A stretch of 64,000 bases of DNA from Kalmusia sp. IMI 367209 (Eukaryota > Ascomycota > Dothideomycetes > Pleosporales > Didymosphaeriaceae), in contig JAPEUQ010000004.1 of NCBI GenBank assembly GCA_027946365.1, forward strand, positions 1,364,001-1,428,000. Direction: 5' to 3'. The position numbers and the translations under genes were made by a program. Below, piece after piece: positions 23,847-35,228 of the stretch (position 1 is the stretch's first letter; every line of letters begins with the position of its first letter). The notes under the pieces are model-generated. The model saw nothing but the letters and a program-made list of their open reading frames with translations. It made no database searches and had not been told where the DNA came from.

Positions 23847-25463
23847 TTATTAAATAAAATATAAAGATCTTATAATATTTAAATATTATTTTATTAATAA
23901 TATTACTAAAGTAAGGGCTCCGAAGAAATATATCTAGAGAAGGTTATTAATATATTATAAATAGCTTTTAAATATGTTCTAAACCTATTATTAATCCTAG
24001 ATCTCTTATAGATTTTATAAGCTCTATAATCTTATAGATAATAGATCCTAACAGCTTATTTAGTAATAGTGATAGATATATATACTCTCTAATTAATATT
24101 AAAAGGATATATAGTATAGTAAGAAGGTCCTTAGATATAAATAAATAGAAAACTATATTATAGGTTTTATAAGAAGTTTTCTAGGACCTTATAGATAGTT
24201 AATATCTATTAAATAGTTTAGAACACGTTTAGAACTTATTTTAAATAGCTTACTATAATTCTTTCTTTAATAGCTTCATTATTCTATTATATAATAGCTA
24301 GTTAAAGAAGTAGTACTTTCCTTTATAGAGGATAGTAGTTCTTCTAGATAAGATATATTATATTTTATAATAGAGAATAATAATTTTAGTAAATAAGGGT
24401 TCTTTACTATATCATATAATTCTTATAGTATAAGAAATACTAGGGTTAGTTATTAATATCCTAAGACGTTAGGAACGTGTTTATATTATATTTATAATAT
24501 AATTTTAAGGTAGTTATCTATATTATACCTTACTTTTTATAAATATAGTATATATATAGGTTATTAGTTTATATAGATAATTCCTTACTAGAATCGTCTT
24601 TAAAAGCTTATAAATAGACTATTTATAGTAAGTATATTTATAATATATTCTAAACGTGTTATAAACGCGTTTATATCTTAATAAATTAAATTAGGATCTA
24701 AGTAGTTAATAACCTACTAAAGCTCTTAGATTAATCTCTAGATAAAATCCTCTACTTTAGTATATATTAACGTTTATAAGGTATTATAAATATATTTATA
24801 ATATAATATATCTATATAACGTAACTTCTATTTCGTTCCTTAGACGCTATTTAAGAAAGGTAAGATTACTATAATTACTTAATAAATTTGGCTCTAGCTA
24901 TATTATATCTATTAAAGCGTAATTATATTAGTATATATATAGAATATCTTATAAATATCTTAATAACGTATTTTTATATAATAGACGCTACTTTATATAA
25001 GATTATATTAAGAACATGTTAGGAACTACTTACTAATACCTATTTAAGATTAAGGATATTAGTTATATTTATATAGTATATATAGCCATCCTTATATATT
25101 TATAGATATTCTAGTATATATAAAGCAAATTCGAACTCTATAGTAATAAGGGGCTAAACTATACTATAGTAAGTATAATAGACGCCGTAGGTTCCTCCTA
25201 AAAGAATGTTAACGTGTTATAAATATATTTAGAATATTATAGTTTTAATCTATCTTTTCCTTTAATATGGTAGTGTTTAATTCTTTAATCTCTAGGTTAA
25301 CTTACTATAAAATACTATCCTTAATATTAAGTAGCTTAGAGATATCTATTTAGTAAGGAATAGCCTTAGAATATATTTAGAATATGTTACCATAGGTTGC
25401 GATATGTAAAGAATCACAAAATATAAGGGGTAAAAGAATACTATTATAAAGTAAAAATTTTTT

Positions 25464-25577
25464 ATTAGTAAAGCTTAGCTAACTAGTTAGTTAATTTAAA
25501 AGCTAAGCCTACTGCTTAGCATGAGGAAGCTCGGACCCCACTAGTAGGCTTGGCTTTTTGACCAGTCGGCTGAGCTG
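25464..25577 (-). repeat. Right terminal inverted repeat
   Basis: Inverse copy of the left repeat. The inner end carries extra C-to-T type changes (TTAGCT where the left has TCGGCT), while the outer 90 bases are almost untouched. Confidence 0.88.
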
Positions 25578-25579
25578 TA

Positions 25580-26191
25580 TCCTGCTGCTCTGTATTGATG
25601 GGCAAGTCATGTGATGGATGAGTCACGTGACAGATTAATCATCTAAAGTCTCCGGCCTTGTAAAGGTCAGGGTCTCAAGCAATCCTTTTCTCTACAATCT
25701 ACAGATATCAATTTTTATACTCTGTTCCCTTTTACAAGATCTGATATTTCCAAGGGACCAATCAAGGATACATGGAGTACAAGTATCAACGAAGGACGGT
25801 TGATATTACAAAGAGGAGTCTTAGTGATGATGCGGTTCGCAAAATTGATTTTAAATGACGAGTTGCTTGTATGCCACGAACAGTTGCTGACGCTGCGCAG
25901 TGCTTAGAGTAGCATCTATGTAAGTATTTACCTATCCCCTTCCTACGGTTGCAGTGTCTCGAACTCCATTTATGTGAGCACTATAGGGTTCCTTCACACA
26001 GTATATTGATATAACATTGGATTCTAGTTAGGCTTCAATCAGACGTGGCAGTCTTCTTAATTAGGTTTCGAGCAAGGAGTGCGCCGAGGATGTTCAGCAA
26101 CTCAGTTCTTAATGAGCGCCACAGGTCTACTCGTGTAATATGTCATACATGATCTTGATATATAATGAGCCGTAGAAAGGTTTGCGCATAT
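25580..26191. other. Intergenic right flank of the island
   Basis: 612 bases of normal composition between the TIR and the MFS gene. No gene recognised. Confidence 0.5.
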
Positions 26192-27897
26192 TCATAGTGT
26201 GTACTTGAAGAAGGGACTCTTGTCACCCAACTCCAACATCTCGTCGTCGGAGTACCGCGCGCGAATTGCCGCCTCGCCGTGCTCTGTCAACAATGCCGCT
26301 CTCTTGCTGTTCTCTGTTTTATATGCCCATCTCAACACAAAAGTCATCAAAATTGCCGCACAGCACATGGCAAGCGAAACGCCGAAACCTGTCTTATACT
26401 TTGGCTTCTCCCGGTCAAGGTAGATGTTGCTCCCCATAATGCCGCCCATATTTCCGACGCTAATCAGCAACGCCATACCGACCGCGCGTTTGCTTGACGG
26501 GGCGAGCGAATTCGCGATCCACGAAACGAGGATAATGAAGGGGCAGTAAAGGCCGCCCGCGACAGGGGAAAAGAAAGCCATAGGTTAGACCAGGATACTT
26601 GGGGTGGGGAATAGCCAACTGAGCTATGAAACCACAGGCTGCAATTGCAAATCCGGCGATGATAAACGGTGAGCGGGTCTGGATATGATCGGACCACCAA
26701 GCGAAGATGATCGTCATAATCGAAGCGAAGACATAGATGGGGATTGTAAGGAGCTGGGCGTTGGCTGCGGAGTACCCAAGCTGATTAATCACAGTGGGAA
26801 CAGTCGCTGTGAAGCTATTGCTGGGTCAGTTGCGACATCCAACGGGAATTTGCAAGAAGGTAATAACATACCCATACACGCCCACAGTATTGCCCCAAAA
26901 GATCACAACGGCGGCCCAGATTTTCCAGTCCGAGAGTCCCGCTATCACGAACTTCTTTTCCATCTTATCTTGATTTGTAACCCTACCATGACCGCTTCCC
27001 GTTTCCTCTGCTAACCTTTTTACTAGGAAGTCGCGCTCGGTTTGGTTCAAAAAACTGGCGGTCTCGGGCGAGTCAGGCAGCACTTTCCAAATTACCAGGG
27101 CCAGCGCAACTGGAACAAGACCTTCGATCATGAAAATCCATTGCCAGCCATCGAGACCTGAGTGGCCATCGAGTTTCTGAATGGCGTAGGCGAGCAGGCC
27201 GGAGAATGCACCTGAGAGAGATGCAGCTACATAGAAGACCGCCATGCGCCGCTGAACTTCGTATCGGCGATACCAGAGCGTCAAGAGAAACGTGGCAGCA
27301 GGGAAGAATCCGGACTACAATGCTCAGTTAGCGCACCCATTCAATTGGCGCAAAGAATTGAGGTGTGATATACCTCAGTAACACCCAGAAAAAATCGTCC
27401 AGCTAAAAAGGCCTCCGTAGCTGCTTGTCAAGCCCATCAGCGTCATAACAACTCCCCACGCAAACATCAGAATCGCGATCCATCGGCTCGGCCGCATCAA
27501 CTTGAGTACAATATTACTTGGAACCTCGAGCAGGGTATACGGCACGAAAAAGAGTGTAACCGCCGTGTTATACTGCAGGCCATGCATGTTGAGATCGGTC
27601 GTCAGGCCTGCAACTTTCGCATTGCCAACTGGCCCTCGTCAGCATGCGCAGTGTAACAGCAGGCCTCGAATGCTTACTATTACTTCGATCGATGAACGCG
27701 ACGAGGTAGAGTAATGACAATACCGGGACCAATCGATAGTCTACTTTTGAGAGTATCCTCCTCGCCTCTGGCCCATCGTAATCAGTCGCATTGGCCTCAA
27801 GCTCGCTGTCTGAGCCTGCTTTCTTTTCTCCCACGTCCTCAATCTTCTTCTCTTCTCTCTCATGCGCGACCTTCGCGTCATCTACCGCGGTCGCCAT
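26192..27897 (-). CDS. MFS transporter, anion:cation symporter (ACS/Dal5-Tna1) type
   Basis: Exons 27897-27678, 27628-27374, 27314-26872 and 26814-26192, all GT-AG. They encode about 512 residues with 12 predicted helices: an acidic N-terminal tail, KVDYRLVPVLSLLYLVAFIDRSN as helix 1, the central loop after PDSPE, and the C-terminal helices with SSKRAVGMALLISVGNMGGI. The family imports carboxylates, vitamins (nicotinate), allantoate or peptides across the plasma membrane. Two +1 frameshifts break the model. One is in exon 2 at an A5 run (about 27,404-27,408; family expects GLLAGRFFLGVTE). The other is in exon 4 at a C4 run (26,563-26,566 region; family expects FLFPVAGGLYC). With one base removed at each, exon lengths and phases close exactly. 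Likely sequencing errors, otherwise a recent pseudogene. Confidence 0.85.
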
Positions 27898-29231
27898 ACT
27901 TCCGTTTTCGGTGTTCGCGTCGTTTGCACAGTCTTATTCGAACAGAGAGCAGCAAAAGTAGCGACGCAAGAAGAGGACCGAGCCCATCCTTTATTGCCCG
28001 TCGGTGTTTGACCCACCCGACCTTCCGCATGCAAGAAGTATCCAGCTGCGCGGTGTTCGACTAGGATCACGCTGACGAAAGGATCGTCTGGGGAAAACTA
28101 GTGGTGCGTTTATCGTGCGGGGTAGCTTGCAAGATCGCCATTGGCTCCACTGCGTTCTTTGTTTGGCTATATTCGAGTCGAGTATTGGCTTTCAGCCGAT
28201 GCGAGATGCCGTAGTGCATCTGCCGAGATGCAAGTCGGGTGACTGTTTGGCTTTTCGATGGTAGAGTTGGTACGGTTGGCAGCCCTTAGCTGCGGCATTT
28301 ATTACCGCCCGCTGGCCGACTTAGATTCAGCACATCTGACTATAGATAAAGATGCGTGTTTAGAAGCCTGAATAATTCCACCACTTTTTCTAATGGATGC
28401 TGGCTATGGCGCAGGTCAGATATGCCTCGGATTTATCTTGACTCTGGATTATTATTGTCTCATTTAACTAGATCGAAATGAAAACCTAAACCACCGAGAG
28501 ACATGCCGATAACGTGTTGAGATGCAAGCACGTTGTGCTCACCAAGTTGTCGACGTCCTCGCATTTCTGTCCACCTCAAGATTTTTACTTGACCAAAGAC
28601 GACTGTCCTTGAGTTCGACTTTGCTGCCTGTACTCACAGTCTATACCTGCTCATCACACCATAACTTAATCATTTCTAAAGCGCGTAGGCTAGATAACTA
28701 TTCGTGACCAATGTACTACACTGGTTTTCGACGGCGTCCTCCACTGGCTGCATAGCTTCCGAACCCAGGTTGTCTTAGCCGGAGTCTAACATTCTATGTA
28801 TACAAGCTCTAGATTCATTTAAGGAAAATGCTCTATAGTTTGATGTTTGAAACTTAACGCTTAAAACTTCCAATCTTCAAGAGCTACATATCGTAGAAGA
28901 GAGGGTATTTCCAATAAATGCCGAAGGGCGAGAGTCGTAGCTTATGCAAAGAGGTGGGTACAGATTGGCCTCCATAACGAGTTTAGCCTTCCACTTGCCG
29001 TCACACTCCGCGAAACACTTCCGTTCGCAACCCTTTAAGATCGCATCTACACTTGAGACATGTCTCTGAGTGGGAACGGCTAGGTATGATTTCAAGGTCG
29101 CAGACTCCTTGTAGACGAAGCTCGTGGGCTGCATAGTACAGAGGAAAGGTTTCAGATTCAATTGACTTTTGTAAGATCTCACTAGCGACGGTAGGGTTGT
29201 AGCTAATTACATGTCTGACAGAGTCTTTCTT
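27898..29231. other. Intergenic with unrecognised open frames
   Basis: About 1.3 kb. A minus-strand open frame at 28,877-29,182 (101 codons) has four cysteines (GCERKCFAECDG) but no recognisable family, and may belong to the F-box-like relic to its right. Confidence 0.4.
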
Positions 29232-29387
29232 TCAATTCGCGCTACGCTTGATCAATGCGATATCAAAGTGACACATATCTATGCAGATATGTCGGTACAT
29301 CATATTGCGGAGTTCATCCATCAGTTTCGAAAGTATATATGAGACCAAAAGTAGCTCGCCACCGGGAAGCTTTCCCAAATATGACAT
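29232..29387 (-). pseudogene. F-box-like fragment
   Basis: A 51-codon frame whose core reads KLMDELRNMMYRHI, matching the LPxELRNxIYxxI signature of the F-box-like family found intact at 8,075-11,898. No EFRPIY exon could be joined to it. The overlapping frame at 29,321-29,557 is open but unrelated. I read it as a decayed copy. Confidence 0.3.
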
Positions 29388-30157
29388 AATACTCTGACGT
29401 TTGGTCTTCGGTTGAAGTTTGTTTTGTTAAGCCCTCCTTGAAAAATGATCGCAGTCTTAGGTATCATAGTCATGAAGCGTCCTACTACGCTCCGGCACAT
29501 GGCAATGAAAGTCGCCAATGGAGGCGTGGGATGGTCTAGATGATTGTTCGAGGCCATATCGCCTCGTCAAGTTTTGTCAAGTTCGCGATTACTAGGTTGG
29601 ATTAATGAAGTTGATGGAGGGTGTTTGATGGGTGCCACAAAGAGCAGGTGTTTGAATCCGACTGCAAGACTACAAGAAACGAGTTGACAAGAGCTCAGTT
29701 GATCGACTCTCATTTCGCTGAACCGATGTTATAGCAGGCTTTTGAGGACGTGCACCAATTCTATCCTTGTGATTATCAGGCTTGCCAAAGTTTGGAACAA
29801 TACCACAGTTGGGTGCCTTTGCTCAGAATTTGGATCTTATACAGGGTTTCCTCGTTCACCGGTGGTATACAGACCTTGGTGTAATTACGAGGAATATTGT
29901 GTTTCTAGGATAACGGAAGCGTCAAAATGTTGTTGCCCATGCAAAAAACAAATAGGCTTACGCTCAGCCTCGCTGACCACCTCATTCCATTTCCGCATTT
30001 TCGGACCCCACTGTCCCTTTAGCGTGCATCTACTGGCTACAGCTGAATCATCAGGCGCCACCAGCAAACCTTGTACATATTCTCGCTGGATCGCAGCCTT
30101 GCTCTGTGTTTCCTCTCGTCGAAATCCCTCTCTCAACATAGAACACGGAGCGCAACA
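29388..30157. other. Intergenic, promoter side of the cupin gene
   Basis: 770 bases without a supported gene. A pyrimidine-rich stretch directly precedes the start at 30158. Confidence 0.45.
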
Positions 30158-30904
30158 ATGACCTTCACTCTCACAGACACAACCTCCCATGCCTCAGCTA
30201 ACGACGTGAAGCTCAGCTACAAAGCCACCGTCGACCAGTCAACCCAAGATGTCAGCCTTATCTACCCCACTGCTGAGTCTTCCTATGGCATCACTCGCGT
30301 CATCATTCCGCAAGGGAGCAAATTTCAGGTGGGCGCGCACTGGCACGAGGAGTACGACGAAATCATGCGCGTTGTGAAGGGTCGTGCGAAGATTATGCTA
30401 GGAAATTCGTGGAAAGTGTATACACCAGACGACGGAGAAGTGTTGATTCCGAAGAACGTGATTCATGATATCATGAGAGCGGATAACGGCGCAAAGCCTG
30501 GAGAGGAGGATGTGGGCGACTTAATTATGGAGGAGAAAAGTGACCCCAGTATGTATAATACACCTGCGCTCTGTCATGACAGATCAATCCGCTAATACAA
30601 CCGCTGAGCAGTTGACGGCTCAAAGGAGCTCTTCTTTCGCCATGCTTTCTCTGCAATTGGCGACAAAGCGGTGTTTGGCTGGAAGCTGCCTTTACAGCAG
30701 ATACTCATGCTTATGTACTCAGATACCTACCTTTCTTTGGTTCCTGGTGCTGCAGGTTGGTATTTTACACACGGTCTGTATGCGGTTTTAAAACCGCTGG
30801 CAGGATTGGCTGGGCTGAAACCATTTTATGACGAGTATACCCCAGAAAGATTGGTAAACATCAGGAAAGAGATGGAGGGAAAGGGAAAGAAGAAAAACGC
30901 ATAG
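30158..30904 (+). CDS. Cupin-fold small protein
   Basis: Exons 30158-30548 and 30612-30904 (intron GTATGT...GAGCAG, 63 bases) give 227 residues. Residues 60-115 hold a single cupin/RmlC-like barrel: the metal-binding motif 1 is visible as HWHEEYDE, followed by a glycine-rich turn and VLIPKNVIHDI as motif 2. The C-terminal half is hydrophobic (LSLVPGAAGWYFTHGLYAVLK) and may contact a membrane. Similar stand-alone cupin proteins occur in fungal secondary-metabolite clusters, where they act as cyclases or isomerases of unknown detail. It lies 450 bases from the broken NRPS, facing it tail to tail. Intact frame; ATG context acaATGacc. Confidence 0.75.
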
Positions 30905-31356
30905 TCTATGTGTAAACATCATGACTCATTGATACATATGTGACAAATCGACCAAATTTGGCAGGTGCTCCACGTTCCACAAATGCTCAGGCTGATCAGC
31001 AACTTTCGCGTATCTGAAAAACTATGCATAGGCTCAGCGCTGAGTGGATTAGAGCAAAGGGTCTCGCGCTGGATTGGATCACTTAGGAGCTAGAATTGAC
31101 AGAATAACGATGTGATCCCTTGTTTGCAACATGTGAGCTCTTGAGTTCGTAGTCAGAAGCCCGAATTCTATTGCTATCTTATTCTGCGACTGTTGCATAC
31201 ATGTGTTCGCTTCAATCCTATACTATGGCCGACCAATTCTCTACTCCTTATCCTGATGTCTTGAACTATCATGAAGTCGTACGTAACGATCATGTTTGAA
31301 TATGATACTTGCTATCTCGCGTTCTTGTGCTGAATGCCTCGTCCCGTGACACCAAT
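30905..31356. other. Intergenic between convergent genes
   Basis: 450 bases; no feature beyond 3' ends of the cupin gene and the NRPS relic. Confidence 0.5.
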
Positions 31357-34300
31357 CTACCCAAGGTAGGGGAAGTCTAGCTTCCTACGACCCACAACAT
31401 TCGCACGTAAATAGCTCACGATAAGATCGTGAAGCCCTAGTTCTGCCGCCTTTGTAATCCACTCTTCAAGGTCCGCTGTTTCAAATTTTCCACCATGCAA
31501 TTGCTTCATTCTAGTCGCTAAATTGTCGAACGGCACTTTGACTCCGCTGCTGTGATGGTGAAATATAATGCCAGCTTTGGCTGGAGTACAGTTCACTATC
31601 TCCACAGCCACATCAACAACTGAACGGAAGTCGAAAAAGCCATTTGCATGGGGAACATCGGGTACTGTCCGGCTGAGTAGCGAGTACCGAATCACGGAAT
31701 TCAGGGCATCGTCGTGTGTCGCTGCAGGTCCAATGAGAGAGCACGGTCGATGAATTGACACAGGTAGCCCCGTCATTCTTGATACATTCTCCTAAAAAAT
31801 TCGCTCGCCCAGTTGCTAGCCACGAAGCCTTCTGAGCCGTCTGTCGGCGGCTCATAAGTGGATTTGGACTCTGGGGGCGCAGAATGAGAACCAGAAAGCA
31901 AGACCACTCTTGGAGAGGAGATGAAGTGGAACGGCACTTTTTGAGAAGCCGCTAATTCAGCCAATTTTCGTGTCGACGTGTAGTTGGCGGCTCGGACAGA
32001 GGGGTAGTTGTTTAGACAATGACCCTGCGCTCCCGCGTGCACGATTTGATCCATGCTCAACTTCAGCGTCGCCAAATCGCTGCTTGATAAACCAAAATTG
32101 GGACTTGCGAGGCTACCCTGGTACACGAGCACCTTGGAGCTGGGCTGGAGTTGATGTTGCGCGTCGGCTGGTACGGCGATGCAATGAATCTTCGCAATAT
32201 CTGGGTGAGTGCTCAGTGCCACGAGAATGTGTGACCCGAGAAAGCCTGTCGCGCCGGTCAAAACCACGACTCGCTTCGTCTGCTTTGGAGGAGACGACCC
32301 TTCGTTGTGAATCACAGTAAACGTCTCTTGCGTCACACTCGTCTCCTCTTTCCAGTTGATTGCCTCAGATACTAGTCGAATTCTTCCTCGGTCCGACGCA
32401 GCTGCTATGTTTCGCAGGGTACTAGACTGATACAAATCGCCGAGCCCGATGGCGACTCCCATCTTCTCCTTGATGGCATGCTGTAGGCGTAGTAGCAGCA
32501 TTAAGCTCCCACCAACGGTGGAGAAATCAGTTTCGGGCCCGATGATAGCCGCACCAAGGGATTCACCAAGTACATCTTTCCAAATGAGTTGAAATTTACC
32601 TTCGCTGACGTTCAACAACATCTGGTGCTCGCGGTTTTAAGCTGGCTTTGGTAGTGGTATTGCTGCGACAGCCTTTCAGTCTACCTTCCCGTTTGTGGTT
32701 ATTGGCAATTTATCCAGTGGCAGAATCATAGAAGATATCATATATCCAGGTAAGGGGAGCTCAGAACGCAATGCGCTAAGAAAATCTGGGCTCAAAGCAC
32801 CCCTTCGGGCTAACACCACGCAAGCGACAAGGAATTCAGGCGTACCACGAATAGTAACCACGGCGTCGGTGAGAGAACCTTTCGCGTTCGTCAGAATAGA
32901 GTTAGCAACTTCACTGATGTCGATTCTGAGGCCTCGTAGCTTGATAGTTGTATCACCCTCTATACGGCCCATTAGAACGAGTGATCCATCTTGGCGTAGG
33001 CACCCCTTATCTCCGGTCTTGTACACGACCTTGAAGTTGCTAGAAACTTTGGGATACTTTGCAAGTGGATTGTGAAGAAATTTGGCGGAGTCGGAATCGG
33101 CTCCGAAGTATCCCATGGCTACGCCTCTGCCACCAACGCAAATCTCTCCAGGAAAGCCGATTGGTTGTGGCTCACCATGTGGCCCACTGATGTACACAGA
33201 CGTGCTTAGAATAGGCTTTCCAATGCTGCGTGTAACATCGGTGGTTGACAGCTGATTACTCAATGAGATTGGTCCTAAAGTGGTCGCTCAAGAGAGCTCT
33301 GTAGGACCACAACAGTCCACCAGTGTGAGATTTGGTAACTCCAGTCGTTGAAACTGTGATAAAAGACTGTTTGTCATAACTTCGCCCCCACAGCACGCAT
33401 AGTGCCAAGATTTACACTAACTTAGGGTGTCAGCAGCATAGCTTGTAAGTGTCGAATACTCTGAGGGTGTAAAAATTGTAAATTGAATTGATTTGCGCAG
33501 TATCAGCTCGGCAATGCGAGCTGGATCACCCCTAGTGCTGGAAGGAGCAACCACAAGAGTACCCGCATTGACAATGGCGTTGAATGCTTGGGCGCGAGAC
33601 AAGTCGAAACCAGTCGAGCTTTGTTGGAGAAATTTAACTTGTCCAAGGTCGAAGATTGTTGCTTTCGCGGCGGCATAGTTCATAATGCCGCTCTGTGTAA
33701 TTCGGACGCCCTTGGGAGTACCAGTGGATCCACTAGTAGGCAGCAAGAAACCATAATCTCCAAAGGCTTTGGGTGGGTTCTCATCAGCAGCAGTTGGTAC
33801 ATCAGAGAGATTCAGCTTTGGCGTCCGATGCTGATCAGCACAAATCTCCTCCGCACCCTCCGCAGTTACGGCATCGCAGATAGCTAGCTTCGGTTGACAA
33901 ACGGCTGTCATTGCTCTTTGTCGTGTGCTTGAAACGGTGATATCTAGGGGAACATATATGGATCTGACGTGAAGAATGCCCAGCATCGCTGCAAAAGTGT
34001 CTATGCTGGGTACCACTCCGGCTCTCGAGATGGCAGCTGCCAGGGTGTTGACCCGACGTGAAAGGTTTCCGTAGGTGAGAAAGCCTCCTCCATCCTTTAT
34101 GGCTACTGTGTCCGGAAACGAATCGCAAACTTGGTAGAATCTTCCCATCAGGGACACCGGCCACTTGCTCTCTACCCGTGGTCCTTGTCTAAGAGAAAGC
34201 GCGTTGTCAACCTGCGTCTTATCGTAGAGCTGGCTATCTCCGATAGTAATCGATGGAGTCGATGCGAGGGTTTGTACGATGTGGAGATTGGTGTCAAGAA

Positions 34301-34712
34301 TCCAGTCGGTTGTTGTCAAGGAGTACATGTCGCTATTTGATGTCACCTCTACCAGTTGGCTGGAATCGGTCGGGGTCATATTAAAATCTAAGTCATATAG
34401 CGTCTTAGCATATTGATGCTTTTCCAAGATCAAAGAGCAGTCTCCGAGTTTGACGTTCAGCAATTCACCCACGCGGAAGTTGAACGCAATCTGGAAGAGA
34501 GGAGCAGCCCGCGATGACCAATGCATTCCTAGCTTTTGAAGAATAAGTTCGAAAGGTACTCGCGCATGTCTCATTCCTTGCCGCACTATCTGCGAGGTAT
34601 TATGCAGAAGACCCGCGAAAGGTTTCTCATGATCCACGTGTAGACGTATCGGAAGCAAGTTGGTAAAATGACCAACAATGTCCGTAAAGCGGCCGCGGCC
34701 CGCACCTGACAC
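31357..34712 (-). pseudogene. NRPS / PKS-NRPS tail: partial C, A, carrier, reductase domains
   Basis: Minus-strand relic of a non-ribosomal peptide synthetase module of the kind found at the end of PKS-NRPS hybrids. Order: the last third of a condensation domain (GHFTNLLPIRLHV); an adenylation domain (SGSTGTPKG at A3, YKTGDKGCLRQDG at A7, LRGLRIDISEV at A8, TNGKVD at A10); a carrier domain (TVGGSLMLLLRL); and a terminal reductase with the Rossmann motif TGATGFLGSHIL ending DFPYLG. One frame runs from 34,712 to 31,773, interrupted by stops at 33,417 (TAG), 33,286 (TGA), 32,676 (TGA after GKVD, normally CGA) and 32,637 (TAA). A frameshift near 31,780 separates the reductase tail. About 20 residues are missing before YVPLD. 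The front end is cut off at about 34,712, where P450 sequence begins on the other strand. Confidence 0.85.
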
Positions 34713-35044
34713 TTTTCAGGTCATCGTCTATATCCTGTAAGCCTTCAGACTGTCCGCGCGTGTGTTAAAGACACCACCCTGCCGAGAGGCGGCGGCTCGG
34801 ATGGAAAGCGCCAGTCTTTTGCGCGAAAGGGGATGTCCTTCACTGCAATAGATACCTGATTTATCACGATCCTGATGTTTGGGGCGACGATTCCGAAGAC
34901 TTTCGTCCAGAGAGATGGGAAACAGCTCGGCCAATGTGGAACTTTGTGCCGTTTGGGGGACGACCGAGAATCTACCCAGCTCAAGCGATGGTGGAAACGG
35001 AGTGCAGCTATGTTATCTTCAGTTTGTTCAAGAAGTTCAAATAA
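34712..35044 (+). pseudogene. Cytochrome P450 C-terminal relic
   Basis: Plus-strand remains of a fungal P450 that hydroxylates small molecules or alkanes (CYP52/CYP65-like end; subfamily uncertain). Visible: RLYPVSLQTVRACVKDTTLP, the GGGSDGK loop, DVWGDDSEDFRPERWE (the PERF-type motif), then WNFVPFGGRPRIYPAQ. The heme-ligand cysteine of FxxGxRxC is tyrosine (TAC at 34973-34975), which kills activity and fits a TGC-to-TAC change. A stop and a -1 shift occur near 34,855. Everything upstream of the ExxR-following segment is missing. It abuts the truncated condensation domain, so a deletion or rearrangement joined the two. Confidence 0.7.
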
Positions 35045-35228
35045 ATTGAGGCAAAGGACAGTGAGCCGTATACCGCCGTGATGCGGGTTGGGCCATCGAA
35101 TAAACACGGGTGTAAGGTTGCCTTTAGCGTGACACAAAGCTTTTTTATTCTGAATCCTGAAATTGAAGCTGCAATTGCTCTCATGTGGTTCCTCTCAAGA
35201 CAAATCTCGTGTCGCAACTCGACACCAT

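Larger units (their letters stand above)
15360..25577. mobile_element. 10.2 kb TIR transposon, TA target site, RIP-destroyed
   Basis: Bounded by 114-base inverted repeats (15360-15473 and 25464-25577) that begin CAGCTCAGCCGACTGG, with TA immediately outside both ends (15358-15359, 25578-25579). The TA duplication and CAG...CTG ends fit the Tc1/mariner-Fot1/Pogo group, but no transposase is readable. Without the nested retrotransposon the element would be about 3.6 kb: left arm 15474-17244, right arm 23852-25463. On the minus strand just inside the left TIR an open tail rich in K, R, E and L (EKELDLLKRWRRLQ) ends at a stop. It may be the C-terminus of the transposase. CpA/TpG are almost absent throughout and TpA is greatly enriched. 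Confidence 0.8.

Noticed and set aside
15344..25593. CTGCTCTGT occurs just outside both ends of the large TIR element (15344-15352 and 25585-25593) and could be a 9-base target duplication.
   Set aside because: It is separated from the inverted repeats by several unmatched bases on each side, while TA directly abuts both repeats. The 9-mer is probably coincidental.
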